From NCBI GenBank assembly GCA_023511475.1, contig JAIMBM010000234.1, forward strand, positions 1 through 5,695: a stretch of 5,695 bases of DNA. Reading direction: 5' to 3'. The notes beneath the pieces were generated by a model. It saw only the letters and a program-made list of their open reading frames with translations, was not told the origin of the DNA and ran no database searches. Below are positions 1 through 5,474 of this stretch, piece by piece (within the stretch, counting starts at the first letter, position 1; every line of letters begins with the position of its first letter). The stretch comes from Anaerolineae bacterium. Its GTDB lineage: Bacteria > Chloroflexota > Anaerolineae > SpSt-313. A program made the position numbers and the translations under genes.

Positions 1-194
1 GGAGACCGTCTCTGCCAGGTCTGTCGGCCAGCCTGGAGGTGCCGCTCCTCCAGTGAGCCTGGCAGCGGCTGAGCTCCGCTCAGCCCAAGGGTGCCGCGTT
101 TCAGAGGGGACACGAAGGCCACAACAGCTGGCCATTCTGTGTCGGAGCACATGCGGAAGAGAAGGGACCCGCAGACTGTGCTCAGCTTTGGTGC
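1..194 (-). ncRNA. Candidate structured RNA or structured leader, truncated at left edge
   Basis: Downstream of a good leftward promoter lies a run of hairpins with little space between them. They are: 145-151 with 177-183 (7 bp), continued by 152-156 with 169-173 after a 3-nt bulge; 109-113 with 139-143 enclosing 117-121 with 129-133; 68-73 with 79-84; and 33-39 with 47-53 (7 bp, 7-nt loop). The last is enclosed by CTGCCAGG/CCTGGCAG pairing of the outer arms at 13-20 and 58-65. A further palindrome sits at 2-12. I compared it by eye with tRNA-Sec, tmRNA, RNase P, SRP RNA, 6S and common riboswitches and recognised none. Two minus-strand frames stay open to the edge, but neither has a Shine-Dalgarno site or a recognisable protein. 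The 3' end and any terminator lie outside the window. It could be a stand-alone RNA or the leader of a gene to the left. Confidence 0.42.
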
Positions 195-199
195 CCTGT

Positions 200-228
200 A
201 TTATACACTACAGTCTTGCAAAAATCAA
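200..228 (-). promoter_or_regulatory. Sigma-70-type promoter facing left
   Basis: On the minus strand a perfect TATAAT (205 to 200) is preceded by exactly 17 bp and a TTGATT -35 box (228 to 223, four of six consensus bases). Transcription would begin near 192-195 and run into the hairpin-rich stretch at the left edge. It lies after the aminotransferase stop codon, so it does not serve that gene. The local AT-richness stands out from the GC-rich surroundings. Confidence 0.6.
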
Positions 229-285
229 TATGTGCCGGATTGAAATCCGTGGGGCGAACCTTAAAATTCGGCCACTCCCGCGGGG

Positions 286-1698
286 CTACAGGCGGAAGTA
301 TCTCTCCCACTGGACCTCGTACCCCTCGGGGTAGTACTCCCCCTCGGCGTCGGCCCGGTAGCGCCCGTTGTACTCGCCACGGGCCACTCGCGCCAGGGCT
401 TCGATGGTGGCGTCGATCTCTTCGACCGTGTTGTAGCAGCCGAGGCTGAGGCGCACCAGCCCCGGCGCCGGATGGCGCGCGCCGCGCGCGGCTGCCTCGG
501 CAAAGCGGGCGATCTCCTCCCGCTTCAGGCCCAGCAGGTGAAAGACGTACGGTTGGGCGCAGAAGCAGCCATGGCGGACGCCGATTCCCGCCTCGCAGGC
601 GAGGATGGCGGCAACCTTGCCATCCTCAACCGGTGGAATGCGCAGGGAAATGACGCCGACGCGCGCCGCGGAGCACTCTGGTCGCTGATCGCCATAGAGC
701 ACCAGGCCATCGATCTCCCTCAGCCGCTTGAGGGCATGGCAGGTGAGCGCTGCCTCGTGCTCGGCGATCGCGTCCATGCCGATCGCTTCCAGAGAGCGCA
801 CCGCCTCGGCGAGGGCCACGGCGCCGACCACGTTGGGGCTCCCGGCTTCCTCTTTGTACGGCGGTGGCGCCCAGGCCACATCGTGGACGGTGACCAGCGA
901 GATGGCACCCCCACCGACGATGTCGGGGCTGCCGTCGGCAAAGGTGTCCCGGCGGCCGACCAGCGCGCCGGTGCCAAAAGGGGCGTACATCTTGTGAGCG
1001 GAGAGCGCCACATAGTCCAGGTGTGCCGGGTCGTCCAGCCGGCCCATGACGATCCTGCGGTGCGGTGCGAGCTGCGCGGCGTCGACCAGGATCTGACCGC
1101 CGACCTCGTGCACCTTCATCGCCAGCCGGTAGATAGGGTTCACATAGCCAGTGACGTTCGAGGCGCCACTGATGACCAGAAGCCGCACGCGCCCGGCATA
1201 GCGCCGGAGGAGGTGGTCAAAGTGGTCCTCATCCAGCTCGCCCTCGTCGGTGACCCGGATGCGCTCGATGCGGGCGCGTCCGCGCCAGGGCAGGTCGTTG
1301 GAGTGGTGCTCCATCAGCGAGAGGAGCACCACATCCCCTTCCGCGAAGGGGAAACGCCGCGCCAGCTTGTTGATGGCCTCGGTGGTATTGCGGCCAAAGA
1401 TGACGACATATTCGTCGGGGTCTGCGCTCAGGAAGCGCAGCACAGCCTCGCGGGCGCTCTCATACGCCCGGGTGGAGAGCCGGGATTTGAAGCCTGCCCC
1501 GCGGTGCACGCTGGAGTACCAGGGCAGGAATGCGTTGACGACCTCCGCGACCGGGCGCAAGGCCGGCGTGCTCGCGGCGTTGTCCAGGTTGATGTAGGGT
1601 CGCTCGGAGCCGTCGAGCAGGGGTACTCGCTGGTCCACGCCGACGATCTGAGAGCGCACGCTTGATATGCTGAGGGGCTCGCTGGCCAAGGGGACCAT
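286..1698 (-). CDS. Class V PLP-dependent aminotransferase / cysteine desulfurase (selenocysteine lyase)-like enzyme
   Basis: A 470-residue, fold-type I PLP enzyme of the SufS/CsdA-like superfamily, probably cytoplasmic. Landmarks in order are: LDNAAST (38-44), substrate-side YSSVHRGAG (61-69), NTTEAIN (104-110), MEHHSN (129-134, the His that stacks on PLP), ASNVTG (179-184), VDAAQLAPHR (205-214, Asp206 to the pyridine nitrogen), SAHKMYAPFG (233-242, Lys236 as the PLP Schiff-base lysine) and RHGCFCAQPY (375-384). Cys380 sits where SufS has its catalytic loop cysteine, and an extra Cys378 makes a C-F-C pair. RLSLGCYNT (416-424) and a Tyr-rich tail of about 35 residues close the protein. It is longer than SufS (about 406 residues). 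Known members of the family remove S or Se from Cys/selenocysteine; the substrate here is unproven. ATG 1698 has GGAGG almost touching it, so TTG 1689, three codons in, is an alternative start. It is divergent to the selenoprotein gene. Stop is TAG. Confidence 0.9.
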   Translation of the reverse strand: MVPLASEPLSISSVRSQIVGVDQRVPLLDGSERPYINLDNAASTPALRPVAEVVNAFLPWYSSVHRGAGFKSRLSTRAYESAREAVLRFLSADPDEYVVIFGRNTTEAINKLARRFPFAEGDVVLLSLMEHHSNDLPWRGRARIERIRVTDEGELDEDHFDHLLRRYAGRVRLLVISGASNVTGYVNPIYRLAMKVHEVGGQILVDAAQLAPHRRIVMGRLDDPAHLDYVALSAHKMYAPFGTGALVGRRDTFADGSPDIVGGGAISLVTVHDVAWAPPPYKEEAGSPNVVGAVALAEAVRSLEAIGMDAIAEHEAALTCHALKRLREIDGLVLYGDQRPECSAARVGVISLRIPPVEDGKVAAILACEAGIGVRHGCFCAQPYVFHLLGLKREEIARFAEAAARGARHPAPGLVRLSLGCYNTVEEIDATIEALARVARGEYNGRYRADAEGEYYPEGYEVQWERYFRL

Positions 1699-1707
1699 TC
1701 CTCCGCG

Positions 1708-1719
1708 GCAGGGCCCTGC
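1708..1719. repeat. 12-bp perfect palindrome upstream of the aminotransferase start
   Basis: GCAGGGCCCTGC reads the same on both strands. It lies about ten bases upstream of the aminotransferase ATG, beside its Shine-Dalgarno sequence, within the 186-bp divergent intergenic region. It could be an operator or a small mRNA stem affecting translation initiation, or chance in a GC-rich background. Confidence 0.3.
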
Positions 1720-1805
1720 GTGGGGGTGCAGCCGTGCGGGTGATGGTGGGCCCGGATGCTGCGAGAAGCGAGCATACTCTGTGCCAGGCGGAGACCCTCA
1801 TCCAT

Positions 1806-1834
1806 TTGACATAGCCCCCCTAAGGTGCTAGATT
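1806..1834 (+). promoter_or_regulatory. Sigma-70-type promoter of the selenoprotein gene
   Basis: A perfect TTGACA (1806-1811) is followed by a 17-bp spacer ending in TGC and then TAGATT (1829-1834). This gives an extended -10 with four of six consensus bases. The predicted transcript start is near 1841, leaving about 44 nt of leader before GTG 1885. The promoter overlaps the upstream in-frame GTG at 1825, which therefore cannot be the start used by this transcript. Confidence 0.72.
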
Positions 1835-1875
1835 CGCGGCCACTGATGTGTGGGCCTCTCCGGTCTCCTGAGAGC

Positions 1876-1880
1876 GAGGA
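1876..1880 (+). promoter_or_regulatory. Ribosome binding site that decides the GTG 1885 start
   Basis: GAGGA ends 4 nt before GTG 1885. No comparable purine-rich site precedes the in-frame GTG at 1825, which also lies upstream of the predicted transcript start. Together these favour 1885 as the start codon. Confidence 0.65.
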
Positions 1881-1884
1881 AAAC

Positions 1885-2907
1885 GTGGCAAGCCAAGTCG
1901 AGCGGCGCAGGCGAGGAGGAAGCTCCTCGCGCAGGGTGGGGGCTCAGGCCGCACCGTGGGCTGTGCTCGGTCTGGTCGGGGCGGTGCTTCTCCTGCTGGC
2001 CTTCAGAGGACCCGATGCCTTGTTTGCGCTTTTCCGCCCGAAGCCGCCGGCCGCCTCACAACCGCTGAACTTGCGCCTGATCCACACGAACGACACCTGG
2101 GGCTACCTCAGCCCCTGCGGCTGAAGGGACCCCGTGGGGGGAGTGGCCCGTCGGGCCACCCAGATCAAGGCCGCCCGCGCGCAAGGCGGAAATGTGCTGG
2201 TGGTGGATGCGGGTAACAGTTTGATCGGCGAGTTGGGGAACGTCAGCGAGCCTGCCGAGCGGACCAGGGGCGAGACGAGCGTCGAGGTTCTCAACCGGCT
2301 GGGCTATGACGCCGTGGCGCTCGGGCCAAGGGACCTGCTGTTGGGCCGCGAGGAGCTTCTGAAGCGCCTCGGCGAGGCCAGGGGGTTCAGCTTTCTCTCC
2401 GCGAACCTGTACGACAGGTCCACGAACAAGCTCGTGGCGCAGCCCTACCTGATCAAGGAGATCGGCGGGCACCGGGTAGCGCTGATCGGCATCACGGGAC
2501 CCGTGCCCGAAGAGAACGCCGAGTTCTACGCGCTCCCTGCCCTCGACGCGGCGCGCAAGTACGTGCTGGAGGCACAGTCGCGCGCCGGTGTCGTTGTGCT
2601 CCTATCGAATGCCGGCCTGGAGACCAACAAGGCCATCGCCGGGCAGGTTCAGGGGATCGACCTGATCGTGAGCGGCGGGCAGGGCGTCCTGCCCGAGCCG
2701 CTGGAGATGCCGTCCGGCGCTCTCATCGTGCATGCGGACCAGTCCTCCTCGGGCCATGCCGGGCGGGTCCTCGGCGACCTGCTGGTCACCTTTGACCTCT
2801 CGGGCAGGCTGGCCGCGCACTCCTGGAAGGCAGTGAGTCTGGACCCGAGCGTGCCGGACGATCGCGAGATGGCCGCGTGGGTGGCCGAGGCGCTGAAGCG
2901 GCCGTAG
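1885..2907 (+). CDS. Membrane-anchored metallophosphatase-fold selenoprotein with in-frame TGA read as selenocysteine
   Basis: Read through the TGA at 2122-2124, this is one 340-residue protein with Sec at position 80. An Arg-rich N-terminus (7-17) and a hydrophobic segment (about 22-40) suggest an N-in signal anchor with the rest outside the membrane; no lipobox is seen. The body resembles the N-terminal domain of 5'-nucleotidase/UshA-like phosphatases: LIHTNDTWG (65-73), NVLVVDAGN (103-111), LGYDAVALGPRD (139-150), VALIGITGP (198-206), VVLLSNAG (237-244) and GIDLIVSGGQG (257-267). PCGU-RDPVGGVARRA (77-91) matches, from memory, the C-G-C-x5-GG-ARRA motif of a UshA-related subfamily, so the TGA replaces a conserved Cys. 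The canonical metal ligands are largely altered: His to Trp72, Asp to Asn111, NH to PR (148-149), SH to SN, and GHxQ/H to GGQG. Hydrolase activity is therefore doubtful and redox or selenol chemistry is more likely. The UshA C-terminal domain is absent. TGA serves as a normal stop in the nearby glycosyltransferase gene. Confidence 0.8.
2122..2124 (+). other. In-frame TGA, probable selenocysteine codon
   Basis: The frame is open from GTG 1885 to TAG 2905-2907 except for this single codon. Family-like sequence is continuous on both sides (HTND...PCG before, GGVARRAT...VVDAG after). The codon falls in a Cys-Gly-x redox-type motif rather than at a random site. A SECIS-like hairpin follows at the expected distance. 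Confidence 0.8.
2140..2161 (+). promoter_or_regulatory. Bacterial SECIS-like stem-loop
   Basis: GTGGCCC (2143-2149) pairs perfectly with GGGCCAC (2153-2159), leaving the loop G-U-C. Two further G-C pairs (2140-2141 with 2160-2161) extend it past a bulged A at 2142. The loop begins with G, and 25 nt separate it from the TGA. Both fit the known bacterial SECIS pattern of a short stem, a G among the first loop bases and a 16-37 nt distance. In known systems SelB binds this element with Sec-tRNA at the ribosome. The stem lies within codons for the conserved V-A-R-R-A-T. Confidence 0.72.
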
Positions 2908-2942
2908 GCACCGCAGACGGGGCTTTCCGGGCAGGCACTCCT

Positions 2943-2983
2943 GCCGGGCAGAGGGAGCGAGCCGCCTCCTCTGCCCGGCTTTT
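2943..2983 (+). terminator. Strong intrinsic terminator of the selenoprotein gene
   Basis: A perfect 12-bp GC-rich stem (2943-2954 with 2968-2979, 13-nt loop) is followed directly by TTTT and then GCTT. It begins 35 bp after the TAG stop. It lies in the 80-bp convergent gap, 5 bp before the end of the small Cys-rich gene. On the minus strand the same stem lacks a following U-run, so it may stop that transcript less well. GGCAGG/CCTGCC (2930-2935 with 2940-2945) could form an overlapping alternative hairpin. Confidence 0.88.
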
Positions 2984-2987
2984 GCTT

Positions 2988-3185
2988 CTAGCCGCGCTTG
3001 CGCGTCTGCAGGAACCGCTCGATGGAGCGGTCGTAGGTCCGCTCGACCTCTGGCGGGAAGTAGCAGGCGGGTAGCTCCCCGTGTCGCCGGTGATTGGCGA
3101 TGCACTGGCAGCAGATGCCGTGGTAGGGGCACCCCGGATAGGTGCACGTGCAGAGCCTGTCGTTCTCCTTCTGTCTGCATTCCAT
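2988..3185 (-). CDS. Small Cys-rich DUF6485-type protein
   Basis: A 65-residue protein with eight cysteines (3, 12, 14, 19, 25, 26, 28, 41) and three histidines (22, 32, 35). The pattern MEC...CTCTYPGC..HG.CC.C...HR...ELPACYF matches what I remember of the DUF6485 family, which has no established function. The spacing suggests binding of zinc or another metal; this is inference. It is cytoplasmic, with no signal peptide or membrane segment. I chose the ATG at 3185 because GGGAGG (3197 to 3192) lies 6 nt upstream and family members usually begin MEC. An ATG at 3212 would overlap the glycosyltransferase stop as ATGA and add nine residues, but has no comparable binding site. It is the last gene of the leftward operon, 23 bp after the glycosyltransferase. 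Confidence 0.82.
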   Translation of the reverse strand: MECRQKENDRLCTCTYPGCPYHGICCQCIANHRRHGELPACYFPPEVERTYDRSIERFLQTRKRG

Positions 3186-3208
3186 GGTTGGCCTCCCCTG
3201 GTACATGA

Positions 3209-4321
3209 TCATTCAGTCTGCCGCAGCAGCTGACGGTACACCTCGACCGTAGCCGCGGCGATTCTCGCCTGGGTGTAGCGCTCCTCCACGCGCCGTCGGC
3301 CGCGCCGGGCAAGCTCCTCTCTCAGGGCTGGCGAATCGTACAGGCGCTGCAGCGCGAGGCGGAGCGCCGCGACATCCCCCTCCCGGAAGGTCAGGCCGGC
3401 ATCGCCGATAACGTTGGGGATCTCGCCAGAGCTCGAGCCGACAACCGGGACCCCGCAGGCCATAGCCTCGATGAGCACACGCCCGAACTGCTCCTGCCAG
3501 TTGCTCATGGTAAGCGATGGCAGCACGAGTGCGTGCAGCCGGTTGTAGAAGCGCGGCATCTCCAGCGACGGCAGGTGAGCAGAGAAGGACACACGCTCCC
3601 GGACCCCGAGCTCCCGGGCCCGCGACTCCAACGCCTCTTGCAGCGGCCCCGAGCCGGCAATCTCGAGCCGCCAGTCACCCTCGAGGCCCGCGAGGGCCTC
3701 AAGCAGGTGCAAGACGCCCTTGGCCGGTACGAGGCGCCCCGCATAGCCGACGACAAAGGGTGTGCCCGGCCGCTCTACCTCCGGCAGCGGACGGTAGATC
3801 TCGGGGTCGACGCCGAACTGGGGGATGAGGGCTGTCCGCCCGCGATAGCCCTTCTGGCGAAGCACTGCTTCCGCCGCCTCATTGCCGACCAGCGCCCAGT
3901 TGGCATGCCGGAGGACGTAGCGCTCCATGTTGCGGAAGGGCGGCGGATAGCGCCGGAGGAGGTTCTGCCAGGTGAAGAACAGGGCGCGGCAGCCCAGGGC
4001 CTGCGCGTGGCGCAGCGCGAGATAGGTCGAGAGGTTATAGGGCTCTTCGTCGATGTGGAAGACCTCGGGACGCAGACGCCGCAGCTCGCGGGCCAGGGTC
4101 GGGTAAAAGTGCAGGTGAAAGTGCCCGTTGAGGATCATGGGCAGGACCTCAAGCGTGTAGCCCCGCGTGTGGGCGCGCTCCAGCGTCAGCTCCCGCCCGC
4201 CCTCCCGCCAAAAGGGAGGGACAAGCACGGTAAGGTCGACGTCGGGGAGCGCCGCCATCTCCTCTAGCTTGCGCTGATAGGCCCCGACGATGCAGGCTTT
4301 TGAGAGCATCACAACGCGCAC
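3209..4321 (-). CDS. GT4-family (GT-B fold) glycosyltransferase
   Basis: A 370-residue retaining glycosyltransferase of the usual GT4 length. The N-terminal acceptor-side domain covers about 1-180 (MRVVMLSKA; HIDEEPYNLSTYLA at 89-102). The C-terminal domain binds the sugar nucleotide: VGYAGRLVPAKG (191-202, with Arg196 and Lys201 at the usual phosphate-binding positions), LEIAGSGP (219-226), VSFSAHLP (244-251), and EQFGRVLIE (277-285), whose Glu277 and Glu285 form the EX7E motif, followed by AMACGVPVVGSSSGEIPNVIGDAGL. No membrane segment is seen; it is likely cytoplasmic or peripheral. Substrate and product cannot be read from the sequence. GTG 4321 is preceded by GAGG with a 6-nt spacer; ATG at codon 5 is an alternative start. 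It lies 42 bp after the dehydrogenase gene, so co-transcription is likely. It ends in TGA, showing that TGA acts as a stop in this genome. Confidence 0.9.
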   Translation of the reverse strand: MRVVMLSKACIVGAYQRKLEEMAALPDVDLTVLVPPFWREGGRELTLERAHTRGYTLEVLPMILNGHFHLHFYPTLARELRRLRPEVFHIDEEPYNLSTYLALRHAQALGCRALFFTWQNLLRRYPPPFRNMERYVLRHANWALVGNEAAEAVLRQKGYRGRTALIPQFGVDPEIYRPLPEVERPGTPFVVGYAGRLVPAKGVLHLLEALAGLEGDWRLEIAGSGPLQEALESRARELGVRERVSFSAHLPSLEMPRFYNRLHALVLPSLTMSNWQEQFGRVLIEAMACGVPVVGSSSGEIPNVIGDAGLTFREGDVAALRLALQRLYDSPALREELARRGRRRVEERYTQARIAAATVEVYRQLLRQTE

Positions 4322-4363
4322 GGAATACCTCGCTCTTCGGCCGGCTCTGCCGGGGGCCAGCCG

Positions 4364-5398
4364 TTATTCGGGCAGGAAGACCAGCTTGATCCCCTCGCGG
4401 GCCTCAAAGATGCGAAAGGCGTCCTTCCACTCTCTGAGCGGGAAGCGGTGGCTGATCAGCGGCTCGGTTTGGACCCGCCCGCTCCCCAAGAGCGCCAGCA
4501 TCTTTTCCCACGAGCCCCGGTGCGAGCTGATGGCACCCGTGGCCTGTATCTCTTTGTAGGCGAGGAGCTCCAGGTCGATCTCGATGGGCCGGCCAAAGAG
4601 CCCGACCTGTACATAGCGGCCGCCGCGCTTCACGACCCTCAGCCCCAGCCGGGCGGCGGCGCCGGCTCCGGCACACTCAAACACCACATCGGCGCCGCGC
4701 CCGCCGGTCAGCCCGGCGATAGCCGCCGGGGCGTCCTCGCGGTCGACGTTGAGCACATGGGGAATGCCCAGTTCCTGCGCGAGGGCCAGCCGTGAGCCGT
4801 CAACCTCCGCGCCGCAGAGCACAGGTGTTGCACCTGCCGCCCGGATCACCTGAGCGGTGAGCAGGCCGATGGCCCCCGGGCCGGTGACGACGGCCACCTC
4901 CGTCGCACGGACGTGCCCCTGCTCCAGCACTGCATGGGTGACGACCGCCAGCGGCTCGCACAGCGCCGCGGCGAGCGTGCTCACCCCAGCCGGGAGCGGG
5001 TACACCCTGAAGGCATCCACGCAGATGTAGGGGGCAAAGCAACCGTGGTACACGTAGCCGAGGATCAGCCTCTCGGGACACAGATTGTATCGTCCTGTGC
5101 GGCAGGGCTCGCACTTCCCGCAGATGTAGGCCGAGGTCTCCGAGACCACGGGCATCCCCGGCTCCAGCCCCTCGACTCCGGGGCCGAGGGCGTCGATGCG
5201 GCCTGCGAACTCGTGCCCCATGATTACCGGGGGCCGTACCGGGAACTTGATGTCGCCGTGGTAGATGTGCAGGTCCGAGCCACAGATGCCCGCTGCCTCG
5301 ACCCGGATGCGAACCTGCCCGGGCCCCGGCTCGGGCTCGGGCATCTCCCGGACCTCGACGTTGCCGGGCCCCGTTGCGTACTTGACGAGTGCTTGCAT
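4364..5398 (-). CDS. Zinc-dependent medium-chain alcohol/polyol dehydrogenase
   Basis: A 344-residue MDR-superfamily enzyme resembling sorbitol/L-iditol, threonine and butanediol dehydrogenases. The catalytic zinc ligands are Cys39 (GICGSDLH), His62-Glu63 (GHEFAG) and probably Glu148 (CEPLAV). The structural zinc site has Cys93, Cys96, Cys99 and Cys107 (CGKCEPCRTGRYNLC). The Rossmann turn is GPGAIG (173-178). An acidic residue near 198-200 (AEVD) suggests NAD rather than NADP. The C-terminal part (YKEIQATGAISSHRGSWEKML) is typical of the family. The reaction would be oxidation of a secondary alcohol or polyol to the ketone, or the reverse; the actual substrate is unknown. ATG 5398 has GGAGG 5 nt upstream. 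First gene of the leftward operon, with its own promoter. Stop is TAA. Confidence 0.92.
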   Translation of the reverse strand: MQALVKYATGPGNVEVREMPEPEPGPGQVRIRVEAAGICGSDLHIYHGDIKFPVRPPVIMGHEFAGRIDALGPGVEGLEPGMPVVSETSAYICGKCEPCRTGRYNLCPERLILGYVYHGCFAPYICVDAFRVYPLPAGVSTLAAALCEPLAVVTHAVLEQGHVRATEVAVVTGPGAIGLLTAQVIRAAGATPVLCGAEVDGSRLALAQELGIPHVLNVDREDAPAAIAGLTGGRGADVVFECAGAGAAARLGLRVVKRGGRYVQVGLFGRPIEIDLELLAYKEIQATGAISSHRGSWEKMLALLGSGRVQTEPLISHRFPLREWKDAFRIFEAREGIKLVFLPE

Positions 5399-5445
5399 GT
5401 GCCCCTCCGGATACCTTCAGACGCCCAGTCGCAGATAGCGCCGCT

Positions 5446-5474
5446 ATTATACGACGGGCGCCCAGGCGCTCCAA
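5446..5474 (-). promoter_or_regulatory. Sigma-70-type promoter of the dehydrogenase operon
   Basis: A perfect TATAAT on the minus strand (5451 to 5446) has a weak TTGGAG -35 (5474 to 5469) at 17-bp spacing. The expected start near 5439 leaves about a 40-nt leader before the dehydrogenase ATG. No other -10 of this quality is seen upstream of the gene. Confidence 0.58.

Noticed and set aside
1..151. Possible minus-strand gene start entering from 151 and open to the left edge
   Set aside because: There is no Shine-Dalgarno site, two frames are open at once, and the translation is unfamiliar. The dense hairpins fit RNA better.
1..194. selC (tRNA-Sec) in the left-edge structured region
   Set aside because: No TCA anticodon arm with a suitable long acceptor/variable arm and no CCA-end pattern was found.
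472..1665. Long plus-strand open frame (397 codons) opposite the aminotransferase
   Set aside because: It is antisense to a gene with clear catalytic motifs, has no family-like sequence and is expected in high-GC coding DNA.
1771..1799. Aminotransferase promoter with TATGCT as -10
   Set aside because: The -10 matches four of six bases, but no -35 is present at the right spacing.
2122..2124. The TGA as a true stop or a pseudogene mutation
   Set aside because: Both halves remain in one frame with no other stop or frameshift. The TGA falls in a conserved Cys-type motif and a SECIS-like hairpin follows at the right distance. A sequencing error cannot be excluded from this window alone.
2122..2124. 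Genome-wide recoding of TGA (to Trp or Gly)
   Set aside because: TGA ends the glycosyltransferase gene at a sensible family length, and the position calls for Cys/Sec rather than Trp or Gly.
2130..2139. CCCC/GGGG hairpin between the TGA and the SECIS stem
   Set aside because: The loop would be only 2 nt, or the stem 3 bp, so it is less stable than the 7-bp stem and does not fit SECIS spacing.
2602..3312. Minus-strand open frame (236 codons) spanning the convergent gap
   Set aside because: It overlaps three better-supported features, including the terminator and the DUF6485-type gene, and resembles no protein.
3533..4267. Plus-strand open frame (244 codons) opposite the glycosyltransferase
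   Set aside because: It is a shadow of the GT4 gene in another frame, with no motifs.
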